Source: Candidatus Poribacteria bacterium
GTDB lineage: Bacteria; Poribacteria; WGA-4E; GCA-2687025
Length of the DNA: 64,000 nucleotides
Direction of reading: 5' to 3'
Assembly: GCA_028818695.1 (NCBI GenBank)
Contig: JAPPNK010000004.1
Location: forward strand, 62,001-126,000
A model generated the notes under the pieces. The model was given only the letters and a program-made list of their open reading frames with translations, was not told the origin of the DNA and did no database searches. Of the stretch, positions 48,996-56,454 are shown piece after piece; position 1 is the stretch's first letter, and each line of letters begins with the position of its first letter. The position numbers and the translations under genes are program-made.

Positions 48996-50897
48996 ATGGT
49001 TGAGACATTGGATTGGATACGGCGTTTCTATTTGTGGATAAGGCGTTGCCTGCCGGGTCGTCATTCCCGCAAAGGCGGGAATCCAGAATCCCGACAGAAA
49101 TCGCCCGCGTTCCCACATAGACAGGACCCAACTCACCCACCAAGATTTAACAACACGCCGCCCCGCGCAAGCGAGAATCCAGAAGCGTCCGGCGAGGCCG
49201 TCATTCCCGCGCAACAGGTCCCAATTCACGCGCCGAGGTTCAACAACACGCCGCTCATCCATGAAGAAAACGGAAATGTCTATCGACCTGGCGAGTCTCT
49301 CGAACTCCTGTTTGAAGACGCCGTCTTGCGTCCGCTGAGAGCGCAACTGCCTGACTTAGCAGGCAACCTGGGAAGACCCGATATAAACAGGCGCGTCCGA
49401 GAGAATGTTTTGGGTCGCGGGCGTACAGATTTCTGTCAGTCTTATGAGGGTTCTTCTCCTTTGGACGGCGCGCCGGTCTGCTATTCGCCTGAGCAGAAGA
49501 CTCTGCTTTACTGCGCCTTTTATATGCCGATGCATCTTTACAGCTCCTACCATGTCTATCGGCGGCATCTTAAGCCGCCCAAGGGGAAGATTCTGTTTAT
49601 CGACTTCGGCTGCGGACCGTTGACGTCGGGCATCGCCTACCACGCCTTTCTCAACGATGCCTGTGCCATTGAATATATTGGCATTGACCGCTCAATAGAG
49701 ATGCGCAAAAAAGAGATGCGCAAAAAGGCGGAGGAGGTGAACACGATCGGGCTGTCTAGCCGAAATCGAATCTACAACCGCTGTTGCATCATGAACAGCT
49801 GGGAACGGCTGCCGCTTTATCTTGACAGCATTTTGAGAGGCGATCAAACGGAGATCGTCTTCAACTTCTGCTATTTTCTTGCAAGCCAAACGCTGAATGT
49901 GAACGATATGACCGAAAAGCTGCAGTGTCTTATCAAAAGATACCAAATGCATCCGATACGCGCGGTGTATCAAAATCCTCCCGTTAATCCTCTTCGCTGT
50001 AACTGGAACGCTTTGAAGGCTTGTTTGATGCAACACGGGTTCCAATCAAGCGAGTTGAACAAGGAGCTGTTCAGCTATCCCCGCCTCACGGACGGAAACC
50101 TTCATCGAGACGTTCGCGTGGAGTGCGAAACCCTTTACAGACCGTCATCGAGACGTTCGCGTGGAGTGCGAAACGCTTTACAAACCGCCTGTTTGACAGC
50201 ATATTCATGCCAAGGAGACGAGACCATGGAGCAGCAAGGCCTTTTTTTGGATGCGCCGAAACCGCCAAATCCCGACAACAAAGATGTTGAGGCTCTGATC
50301 AACGGGCTAACGTATGTCAGGGACTATATCAACGAAGAGCAGCATGACCGGCTCTTGAAGCGCATTGACGCGAACGATCAACGGTGGATGAACGACCTGA
50401 AGCGGCGCGTTCAGCATTACGGCTATCGATACGACTACAAGGCGCGGCGCGTTGACAACAGCGACCGTCTCGGCGAGCTGCCGATCTGGCTCCAGCGGCT
50501 TTGCCAAAAGTTGCGCGCGGACGGGCATCTGCCGGAGCTGCCTGATCAGGTCATCGTGAATGAATACGAGCCAGGGCAGGGAATCGCGAGCCATATCGAT
50601 TGCGAGCCATGTTTTAAGAACGCGATCGCTTCGTTGAGTTTAGGCTCCGCCTGCATCATGGAGTTCAAAAAGAAGGGGGAAGAGAAAACGACAAAGACGG
50701 AAGCCTGGCTCGCCCCTAGAAGCCTTGTCGTCTTGAAAGGCGCCGCGCGGTATGAGTGGAAACACGGCATCCCGCCCAGAAAAAGCGACGTGTGGGAGGG
50801 CGTGAAGCATTCGCGGGGGCGGCGCGTCTCGCTCACCTTTCGGAAGGTCATCGTCGATGGAATCGACGGGCGAGCGGAGTATAAGTCATCCGGATAA
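48996..50897 (+). CDS. Fused reading frame: methyltransferase-like protein joined to AlkB-like oxygenase
   Basis: One uninterrupted 633-codon frame. Codons 1-90 mostly translate intergenic repeats (the GRHSRKGGNPES stretch is the dispersed palindrome), so the true start is probably near 49.2 kb. Residues about 95-390 form a Rossmann methyltransferase-like domain with KGKILFIDFGCGPLTSGIA and CAIEYIGIDRS as SAM-binding motifs. The frame then crosses a 43-bp tandem duplication (50103-50188) and runs into the AlkB-like domain. Reading the second repeat unit in the first unit's frame gives VECETLYKPPV and TGA at 50194-50196. The ancestral methyltransferase therefore ended there and was separate from AlkB. 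Whether the fusion is expressed or AlkB is still made from its own start is unknown. Confidence 0.7.
   Translation: MVETLDWIRRFYLWIRRCLPGRHSRKGGNPESRQKSPAFPHRQDPTHPPRFNNTPPRASENPEASGEAVIPAQQVPIHAPRFNNTPLIHEENGNVYRPGESLELLFEDAVLRPLRAQLPDLAGNLGRPDINRRVRENVLGRGRTDFCQSYEGSSPLDGAPVCYSPEQKTLLYCAFYMPMHLYSSYHVYRRHLKPPKGKILFIDFGCGPLTSGIAYHAFLNDACAIEYIGIDRSIEMRKKEMRKKAEEVNTIGLSSRNRIYNRCCIMNSWERLPLYLDSILRGDQTEIVFNFCYFLASQTLNVNDMTEKLQCLIKRYQMHPIRAVYQNPPVNPLRCNWNALKACLMQHGFQSSELNKELFSYPRLTDGNLHRDVRVECETLYRPSSRRSRGVRNALQTACLTAYSCQGDETMEQQGLFLDAPKPPNPDNKDVEALINGLTYVRDYINEEQHDRLLKRIDANDQRWMNDLKRRVQHYGYRYDYKARRVDNSDRLGELPIWLQRLCQKLRADGHLPELPDQVIVNEYEPGQGIASHIDCEPCFKNAIASLSLGSACIMEFKKKGEEKTTKTEAWLAPRSLVVLKGAARYEWKHGIPPRKSDVWEGVKHSRGRRVSLTFRKVIVDGIDGRAEYKSSG
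49063..49082. repeat. Dispersed palindrome attcccgc...gcgggaat
   Basis: A solo copy of the central hairpin of the intergenic repeat family, attcccgcaaaggcgggaat. Here it lies inside the nominal 5' end of the methyltransferase frame. Confidence 0.6.
49122..49254 (+). repeat. Pair of 40-bp direct repeats before the methyltransferase domain
   Basis: 49122-49161 and 49215-49254 match at most positions (both end acaacacgccgc) and are 93 bp apart, which preserves frame and yields a repeated RFNNTP in translation. A further repeat fragment lies between them. Confidence 0.55.
50103..50188 (+). repeat. 43-bp tandem duplication that removes a stop codon
   Basis: Units 50103-50145 and 50146-50188 differ at three positions or fewer. 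As 43 is not a multiple of 3, the second unit is read in a shifted frame, bypassing the TGA at 50194-50196. Confidence 0.88.
50226..50897 (+). CDS. AlkB-like Fe(II)/2-oxoglutarate dioxygenase
   Basis: A 223-residue AlkB-family protein if started at ATG 50226, which has AAGGAGACGAGACC before it. IVNEYEPGQGIASHIDCEPC gives His123-x-Asp125, YEWKHGIPP gives His180, and RRVSLTFRK (Arg200...Arg206) is the 2-oxoglutarate and substrate Arg pair. YNYxxG-like VNEYEPGQGI and SLSLGSACIMEF match the family closely. AlkB proteins oxidatively remove methyl groups from nucleic acid bases, or modify tRNA when paired with a methyltransferase, as in ALKBH8. The adjacent methyltransferase makes a tRNA role possible but not shown. 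It is in frame with that upstream gene. Confidence 0.88.
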   Translation: MEQQGLFLDAPKPPNPDNKDVEALINGLTYVRDYINEEQHDRLLKRIDANDQRWMNDLKRRVQHYGYRYDYKARRVDNSDRLGELPIWLQRLCQKLRADGHLPELPDQVIVNEYEPGQGIASHIDCEPCFKNAIASLSLGSACIMEFKKKGEEKTTKTEAWLAPRSLVVLKGAARYEWKHGIPPRKSDVWEGVKHSRGRRVSLTFRKVIVDGIDGRAEYKSSG

Positions 50898-50909
50898 GGA
50901 GGGCGCTCC

Positions 50910-50945
50910 ATGATCGTTTATTTCGAGGCGGCGGTTTCGTTTTAG
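50910..50945 (+). other. 11-codon micro-ORF with strong Shine-Dalgarno
   Basis: AAGGAGGG (50896-50903) precedes ATG 50910, encoding MIVYFEAAVSF and stopping at TAG. It could be a gene remnant or leader between AlkB and sucC. No homology can be judged. Confidence 0.2.
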
Positions 50946-51002
50946 CAGCCTCCGCCGACAGCCTAGCCTGCGTTTTTTGCGCCATACCCCGCCGGCGTTC
51001 GC

Positions 51003-51008
51003 TATAAT
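51003..51008 (+). promoter_or_regulatory. -10 element of the sucCD promoter
   Basis: A perfect TATAAT 43 bases before the sucC start. No good -35 at standard spacing was found (TTGCGC is 20 bp upstream), so activator help or another sigma is possible. Confidence 0.45.
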
Positions 51009-51050
51009 TACCCAAAACAAGAGCCTAACGCCAGCAAAGAAAACGCAGAT

Positions 51051-52211
51051 ATGAATGTTCACGAATACCAAGCGAAAGAGATTCTGAGCCGTTATGGAGT
51101 TCCTATTCTGGGCGGCGAAGCCGTCTCGTCCGTTGAAGACGCGGTCGAAGCGGCGAAGCGGCTCAACGTCGAAAAGTTTGTCGTCAAGGCGCAGATCTAC
51201 GCCGGCGGACGCGGCAAGGGCGGCGGCGTCAAACTGGCGCATTCCATCAAAGAGGTGGAAGAAATCGCCGCCAATATGCTCGGAATGAACCTTGTCACCC
51301 ATCAAACAGGTCCGGAAGGCAGGCGCGTTGACAAGATACTCATCACTGAAGCGGCGGACATCCAGCGGGAGCTGTATCTCGGCTTGACGCTTGACCGCGC
51401 CGCCTCGCGCATCGGCGTCATCGCGTGCGCCGAGGGCGGCGTTGAAATTGAAAAGATCGCGGAGGAGAACCCGGACGCGATCATTGAGGAGCTGATTGAT
51501 CCCGTTGCCGGGTTGATGCCGTTCCAAGCGAACCGCATCGCCTATGCGCTCGAACTTCCGCCTGAACAGGCGCGCCAGTTTGTCAACATCGCCTTGAAGA
51601 TCGCAACGGCGTTCATCGCCACAGACGCTTCGTTGATTGAGATCAATCCGCTCGCGGCGGTGAACAACGGCGAGCTGCTCGCCCTGGACGCAAAGATGAG
51701 CTTTGACGACAACGCCCTTTTTCGGCAAAAAGAGATCGCCGAAATGCGCGACCCTGCCGAAGAGGACCCGCGCGAATTGGAAGCGAAACGGCATGAGCTG
51801 AGCTATGTGAGCCTAGACGGAAACATCGGATGCATGGTGAACGGCGCGGGGCTGGCGATGGCGACGATGGACATCATTCAGCATTACGGCGCAAAACCCG
51901 CCAACTTTCTAGATGTCGGCGGAAGGGCGAACGCGGAACGGGTCGCGGCGGCGTTCAACCTAATCCTCTCGGATGAAAATGTGAAGGCGATACTTGTCAA
52001 CATCTTCGGAGGCATCGTCCACTGCGACCTGATCGCCGAGGGCATTTTGAGCGCAGCGGCGCAGACGAACCTGCAGCTGCCGCTCATCGTGCGGCTCGAA
52101 GGCACAAATGTCGAAGAAGGGCGCGCGCTCTTGGAGCGGTCGGGGCTGGACATCATCGCGGCGAACAGCCTAGACGAAGCGGCGCAAAAAGCGGTTGCCG
52201 CGCGCGCCTAA
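51051..52211 (+). CDS. sucC: Succinyl-CoA synthetase (ADP-forming) beta subunit
   Basis: A 386-residue SucC with the invariant start [21 protein letters not shown]-grasp motifs [43 protein letters not shown], and the C-terminal ligase part [26 protein letters not shown] and [20 protein letters not shown]. It couples succinyl-CoA cleavage to nucleotide synthesis in the TCA cycle. It is followed 24 bp later by sucD. Nucleotide preference (ADP or GDP) is not certain from sequence. Confidence 0.97.
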   Translation: MNVHEYQAKEILSRYGVPILGGEAVSSVEDAVEAAKRLNVEKFVVKAQIYAGGRGKGGGVKLAHSIKEVEEIAANMLGMNLVTHQTGPEGRRVDKILITEAADIQRELYLGLTLDRAASRIGVIACAEGGVEIEKIAEENPDAIIEELIDPVAGLMPFQANRIAYALELPPEQARQFVNIALKIATAFIATDASLIEINPLAAVNNGELLALDAKMSFDDNALFRQKEIAEMRDPAEEDPRELEAKRHELSYVSLDGNIGCMVNGAGLAMATMDIIQHYGAKPANFLDVGGRANAERVAAAFNLILSDENVKAILVNIFGGIVHCDLIAEGILSAAAQTNLQLPLIVRLEGTNVEEGRALLERSGLDIIAANSLDEAAQKAVAARA

Positions 52212-52235
52212 ACACAGGAAACAGGACTTCTCAAC

Positions 52236-53120
52236 ATGAGCATTCTCGTTGATCGAAACACGCGCGTTATTGTGCAGGGCGTCACGGGCGCGATGGGATC
52301 GCTCCACGCCGAGCAGATGCTGAAATATGGAACGCAGGTCGTCGGAGGGACGCGCCCAGGGCTGGGCGGAACGACCGTTTCGCTCGCCGGCGCCGATCTG
52401 CCTGTCTTCAACGCCGTATCGGACGCTGTGGAGGCTACAGGCGCGGACGCCTCCGTCATCTATGTTCCCGCGCCCTTCGCCGCGGACGCTGCGATGGAGG
52501 CGGCAGAAGCCGGTTTGCGCCTCATCGTTCTCATCACCGAAGGCATCCCGATCTTGGATATGGTGAAAGTGAAGCGGTATCTGGAGGGGCGGCAGTCGCG
52601 GCTTGTGGGACCGAACTGCCCCGGCGTCATCACGCCAGGGCAGTGCAAGATCGGCATCATGCCGGGGTATATTCATTCGCCTGGGAGAGTCGGCGTCGTC
52701 TCGCGCAGCGGCACGCTCACCTACGAAGCCGTTTACCAGACGACGCAGGCGGGACTCGGCCAATCGACCTGCGTCGGCATCGGCGGCGACCCTGTGAACG
52801 GAACCAGCTTTGTCGATCTGCTGGAGATGTTTCAAGAAGACGATGGAACGGAAGCGGTCGTTCTCATCGGGGAGATTGGCGGCTCGGCAGAAGAGGAGGC
52901 GGCGCAGTTTGTGAAGGAGCATATGACGAAGCCGGTCGTCGGGTTCATCGCGGGGGCGTCCGCGCCGAAGGGCAAACGGATGGGGCATGCGGGGGCGGTC
53001 ATCGCCGGCGGATCGGGAGCCGCGGCAGACAAGATCAAGGCGTTCAAAGAGGCGGGCATCGCCGTCTGTCCGACCGCGTCGACGATCGGCGCCGAGACGG
53101 TCAAGGCGCTCGGCGGATAA
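52236..53120 (+). CDS. sucD: Succinyl-CoA synthetase alpha subunit
   Basis: A 294-residue Suc[21 protein letters not shown] with the CoA-binding Rossmann start, [86 protein letters not shown] and [16 protein letters not shown], in which the His is the phosphorylated residue. Forms the alpha2beta2 or alpha-beta enzyme with SucC. A zinc peptidase-like deacylase gene follows 2 bp after the stop. Confidence 0.97.
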   Translation: MSILVDRNTRVIVQGVTGAMGSLHAEQMLKYGTQVVGGTRPGLGGTTVSLAGADLPVFNAVSDAVEATGADASVIYVPAPFAADAAMEAAEAGLRLIVLITEGIPILDMVKVKRYLEGRQSRLVGPNCPGVITPGQCKIGIMPGYIHSPGRVGVVSRSGTLTYEAVYQTTQAGLGQSTCVGIGGDPVNGTSFVDLLEMFQEDDGTEAVVLIGEIGGSAEEEAAQFVKEHMTKPVVGFIAGASAPKGKRMGHAGAVIAGGSGAAADKIKAFKEAGIAVCPTASTIGAETVKALGG

Positions 53121-53122
53121 CG

Positions 53123-53881
53123 ATGCGTGACTACGGCGAGGTTGTCCAGCGAATTCAACAGAACGAAAGCGCCGAGATCGTCGGAAACGCCGACGGGTTT
53201 TCCATCTATTCGGCGGAGATTGGGCATGCGGACGGGTTCCCGCGCCTGCTTGCGATTGGCGGAACGCACGGGGACGAGCCGGCGGGCGTCGAGGCGGCGC
53301 TGCGGATTCTGGAAGCCGAGCCGCTCCTCTCAACCGAAGCGCGCATACAGGTTCTGCCGTGCGTCAACCCGTATGGATACACGCGCAACGAACGGCTCAA
53401 CCGCGCAGGAATCGACCTGAACTGGTCGTTTCATTGTCCGGAGTTGCCGGAGATTGCCGCCGTTCGGCGGGCTATCGACGGGCGGCGGTATGACGCTGTT
53501 ATCGATCTGCATGAGGACTGGGAAAGCCCAGGGTTTTACATGTACGAGGTGTCGCGGCGGGGCTATATCGGCGAGGCGGTCGCGCGCGCCGTTTCAAAAG
53601 TGTGTCCGATCAACCAGAGCGCTGTGATTGAGGGAGACGCGGCGAGCGGCGGCATTCTGCGTCCAGACCCGCGCGCGCCGAGGCGGGAAGCGCGCGGGTA
53701 CGGCATTCCCATCGCGCTGTACGATCTGCACACCGACCTTTACATCACGACCGAGACGCCGACCGGGGCGGCGATGGAGATTCGCGTCGAGGCGCATCTG
53801 CGCGCCGCGCGGGCGGTTCTTCAGGAGCTCTCAAAAGAGCGGGCGGAGCGCAAAAAGGGCGGCGACGGCGGCGATCGCTAA
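53123..53881 (+). CDS. Succinylglutamate desuccinylase/aspartoacylase (M14) family protein
   Basis: A 252-residue zinc hydrolase of the AstE/AspA M14 group: AIGGTHGDEPAGVEAALRIL holds the HxxE zinc motif, VNPYGYTRNERLNRAGIDLNW gives the conserved Asn-Arg and substrate-binding segment, and AVIDLHEDWESPGFYMYE supplies the third zinc His. A late Glu is available in TTETPTGAAMEIRVEAHL. Members remove acyl groups from N-acyl amino acids or trim peptides. It lies 2 bp after sucD, so it may share the transcript. The final 51 bp overlap the opposing methyltransferase gene. Confidence 0.82.
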   Translation: MRDYGEVVQRIQQNESAEIVGNADGFSIYSAEIGHADGFPRLLAIGGTHGDEPAGVEAALRILEAEPLLSTEARIQVLPCVNPYGYTRNERLNRAGIDLNWSFHCPELPEIAAVRRAIDGRRYDAVIDLHEDWESPGFYMYEVSRRGYIGEAVARAVSKVCPINQSAVIEGDAASGGILRPDPRAPRREARGYGIPIALYDLHTDLYITTETPTGAAMEIRVEAHLRAARAVLQELSKERAERKKGGDGGDR

Positions 53882-54415
53882 AAACGTCCGCCTTTCGGCG
53901 TAGAGCGCGCGGCGCAGGGACGGCTTCACGCGCTCGGCGTTCTGCGGCGGCTTGGCGAAACGCGGAAGCCAGCGCGGCGTTCGGGCGCAGTACTGCTCGT
54001 ACGCCCCGCCGAATGCGCCGCGCAGGCGGGACTCCTCCCAGCGGACGACAGGGATATACTGCGCGGCAAACAGGGCCGCGGCAGCCGCCAAGAGCCAGAG
54101 CCGTCCGCTCATCCATGCCGCGCCGAGCGTCAAAAACAGGTTGCCGGCGTAAAGCGGGTTGCGCATATAAGCGAACGGACCGGAGACGATGAGCCGCGCC
54201 CCGGGCTGGTCGCCGCGCGTCCTTGAGACTCCGCCGATGTGCGCGTTCGCCCAGATGCGAATCGCCTCGCCGAAGCACATCAGGGCGGCGCCTGTCAGCA
54301 AGGAGGCGGCGGTCGGACGCGCGAGCAGCAGAAAAAGCAGGATCGGCGGCCATGGCGTCCAGCTGCGTCGGCGGAAGAGAAATCCGCCGACGGTTTCGGC
54401 TAAGGCGGGAGGCAT
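53831..54415 (-). CDS. Isoprenylcysteine carboxyl methyltransferase-like membrane protein
   Basis: A 194-residue integral membrane methyltransferase of the ICMT/PEMT family. Hydrophobic helices lie at about 18-34, 36-50 and 95-115, with the SAM-binding region at SGPFAYMRNPLYAGNLFLTLG and RWEESRLRGAFGGAYEQYCA. This is the usual GPYxxxRHPxY...EExxLxxxFGxxYxxY pattern with small changes. ATG 54415 (MPPALAETVGG) is chosen; the frame continues upstream only through tandem repeats. The substrate is unknown. Confidence 0.8.
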   Translation of the reverse strand: MPPALAETVGGFLFRRRSWTPWPPILLFLLLARPTAASLLTGAALMCFGEAIRIWANAHIGGVSRTRGDQPGARLIVSGPFAYMRNPLYAGNLFLTLGAAWMSGRLWLLAAAAALFAAQYIPVVRWEESRLRGAFGGAYEQYCARTPRWLPRFAKPPQNAERVKPSLRRALYAERRTFLAIAAVAALFALRPLF

Positions 54416-54510
54416 TCGGACAGCTCCGTTTTTTAGATACAATAAATGTAGCGCGCCGAACGCTGAAGGCAAACCCGCTTTGCGCTGACATTCCCGCTCC
54501 CTCTCCTCTC

Positions 54511-54576
54511 CGTCATTCCGCGCCCCACCCTCCGCCATTCCGCGCCCCACCCTCCGTCATTCCGCTCCCCACCCTC
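54511..54576 (+). repeat. Three tandem 22-bp repeats
   Basis: Units at 54511, 54533 and 54555 of the form cgtcattccgcgccccaccc-tc with one or two changes each. They run straight into a truncated copy of the MITE-like element, whose first bases (cgtcatt) match the repeat start. Confidence 0.75.
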
Positions 54577-54672
54577 CGTCATTCTCGCGAAAGCGGGAAT
54601 CCAGAGTTTTCCAGGCAGCCTTCGCATTCCAAAACGGTTTTCTAAAATCAACCATCGCCTATAGAGGCAGCC
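54577..54672 (-). repeat. MITE-like element, truncated copy D
   Basis: Keeps the central palindrome (54581-54600), the inner segment ccagagttttccaggcagcc and the right terminal repeat ending ctatagaggcagcc. The left half is missing, replaced by the 22-bp tandem repeats. Same orientation as the 61.9-kb copy. Confidence 0.65.
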
Positions 54673-54758
54673 TGAAAAAAAATCCCATGCGGTGCAACGT
54701 TAAAGCGATTTATTTCTCTAACGTTATAAATCTTGAGAGCGATAGATTTCGGAGCTGG

Positions 54759-55355
54759 ATGTCTGAAGCATCGCTAGCGCAGAAGGTGGAGCTCATGATG
54801 GAGCGCAAGGAAATTATTTGCCATATCGGAAGCGCAATGCTTCTGCGATACGGATTTGACCACTCCATTTTGGACGATCTTGTTCAAGAGACCTACGCGC
54901 GCACGCTTCCAAAACTCGACTCAATACGCAGCGTGGAAAAAGTACCTGCATATACGGACAAAGTAGCGCGGAGCGTCGCCCGCGAATGGATCCGTAAGCG
55001 GAAAGAAGAAATAAGCATCGAAGACGCGCCGGAGCCGATAGACCCGAAAACGCCTATCGACATTCTCATGGTGACGGAAGAGGAACGGGAACTCGTATAT
55101 GCGGCGATCGAGTTTCTCAAGCCGAAACCCCGCGAGGCGGTCCGCGCGCGTCTAAATGGCGATACGTTCGCAGAGATTGCGAAACGACTTAAAATAAAAG
55201 AGACAACGGCAAGGTCTTACATCCACCGATCGACTCCGCGCCTCCAAAAACTGATCAAAGAACATGGCCGCGCTCTCATTTCAATGGCGCGCGAGGAACG
55301 GGAACAGCGGTTGAAGCGCGAACGCAGCGCCGGCAAGAAAGGGAGCAGATCATGA
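54759..55355 (+). CDS. ECF-type RNA polymerase sigma factor (second)
   Basis: A 198-residue sigma-70 family protein. Region 2: LRYGFDHSILDDLVQETYAR, VPAYTDKVARSVAREWIRKR. Region 4: ERELVYAAIEFLKPKPREAV, NGDTFAEIAKRLKIKETTAR. The C-terminus is a long basic tail. ATG 54759 is set by GGAG at 54751-54754; an in-frame ATG 24 codons upstream has no ribosome site. A TATAAA lies at 54725-54730, and a direct repeat of AACGTTA (54697-54703 and 54720-54726) is upstream. It leads an operon of membrane and envelope proteins and overlaps the next gene by 4 bp (ATGA). Confidence 0.85.
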   Translation: MSEASLAQKVELMMERKEIICHIGSAMLLRYGFDHSILDDLVQETYARTLPKLDSIRSVEKVPAYTDKVARSVAREWIRKRKEEISIEDAPEPIDPKTPIDILMVTEEERELVYAAIEFLKPKPREAVRARLNGDTFAEIAKRLKIKETTARSYIHRSTPRLQKLIKEHGRALISMAREEREQRLKRERSAGKKGSRS

Positions 55356-55753
55356 CATCGGCATGGGCTCGGTTGAACGCGTTGACTCTCCTGTCGGTCT
55401 TGGTTATGCTAGGCGCGCTGGCGTCCGGTTGCGGTGGAAGCGCCGACGCCGAAGCAGAAAACGACGACAGCTGCGGATGCTATACCAGCGGCGGACAGCG
55501 GTATGGGACCGCCGAAGGCAAAGAGACTTTGAAGAGCTTTCTGATCGACAGAGCGGCGAGGCATCCCGAAGGGTCCGAAATGCAAAAGGCGTATCGTCGG
55601 GCGTTGGCGCGCTTCTCGGAACTGGAAGCCTACTACGCAGATTCCTCCCTCTCGCCCGACGACCGATGGACTAAGGTCTACGAAAAATTGACCGAACTGA
55701 TGCAGCCAACAACGAGCAACGAATCGACTCAAAACACAACAACTGGAGACTAA
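55352..55753 (+). CDS. Small lipoprotein of the sigma-led operon
   Basis: A 133-residue predicted lipoprotein: TLLSVLVMLGALASGC signal with lipobox, then an acidic mature chain starting GGSADAEAENDDSCGCYTSG with a CGC pair, a helical middle (ETLKSFLIDRAARHPEGSEM, AYRRALARFSELEAYYADSS) and a Thr/Asn/Ser-rich end. No family recognised. Its stop is 2 bp before the next gene and its start overlaps the sigma gene. It may be an envelope-side component controlled with the sigma factor. Confidence 0.7.
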   Translation: MTSAWARLNALTLLSVLVMLGALASGCGGSADAEAENDDSCGCYTSGGQRYGTAEGKETLKSFLIDRAARHPEGSEMQKAYRRALARFSELEAYYADSSLSPDDRWTKVYEKLTELMQPTTSNESTQNTTTGD

Positions 55754-55755
55754 CC

Positions 55756-56454
55756 ATGAAATTCTCAACAGATCGGACATCTCAACAAGCGACGGATCGG
55801 ACGCCTCAACAAACGAAAGGGCTAGACATCATGAACACAAACGCGACGCGCACATCCACAGTCGAACGCGTCAAGCGCGGACTCAAGAACATTGCCGCCA
55901 CTCTGTTCATTGTTGCTGCGGCATTAGGGTTCTCCATGACTCTGGTACCGAATACATCGCTGCTGCGCGCTGGACTTTTTCACCATCCTGGCTCCTCAGA
56001 CCCCTGCAAAGCTGAAAAAGATGCGCTTGACAAAGCGATAGACGCCAAGAATAAAGCGGAGCGCGAGTACAAAGAAGCGCAAGCAGAGTATGTAATGAAG
56101 AATACGGCTTATGAGGAACAGAAAGACTCTTGGGACGCGCTATATTTGACAGTGATGTCCGTAATCGCCACAGCCACCGCGGGATCAGCGGCTGGTTGCA
56201 CAGTCGTCTGGCCGATCGTCGGCACCATTACTTGCGGGGCTGCGGCAGCGGTTATCGCAGCTATCGGCAGTCTTGGGTTTTTTATAATAGAACATTTGAA
56301 GACAAAGAGCGCAGAGCGAAAAAAGAACAAAGCTGAGAAGAAGCGGGATAAGAAGGGCGAGAAACTAGATGCCAAGAACAAGGATTTGACGGAAGCTAAG
56401 CGAGACCTCAACGATTGTTTGGAAAGAAACAGGAAAGGGTGGCTTGGATTATGA
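55756..56454 (+). CDS. Membrane protein with coiled coils and Gly/Ala-rich hydrophobic hairpin
   Basis: 232 residues, family not recognised. A polar N-terminus is followed by one hydrophobic helix (about 44-66). A charged coiled-coil segment (84-125, PCKAEKDALDKAIDAKNKAE onward) leads to a long Gly/Ala/Ile-rich hydrophobic stretch (about 128-180) that could form a membrane hairpin, then a Lys/Glu coiled coil to the end. This coil-hairpin-coil layout recalls pore-forming or membrane-scaffolding proteins, by shape only. It overlaps the next gene by ATGA. The N-terminus has a near-repeated DRT-x-QQ unit; M26 is an alternative start. Confidence 0.65.
   Translation: MKFSTDRTSQQATDRTPQQTKGLDIMNTNATRTSTVERVKRGLKNIAATLFIVAAALGFSMTLVPNTSLLRAGLFHHPGSSDPCKAEKDALDKAIDAKNKAEREYKEAQAEYVMKNTAYEEQKDSWDALYLTVMSVIATATAGSAAGCTVVWPIVGTITCGAAAAVIAAIGSLGFFIIEHLKTKSAERKKNKAEKKRDKKGEKLDAKNKDLTEAKRDLNDCLERNRKGWLGL

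Noticed and set aside
53831-54550. N-terminal extension of the ICMT-like protein up to 54550
   Set aside because: The extra 45 codons include reverse-strand translation of the 22-bp tandem repeats and have no membrane or family features.
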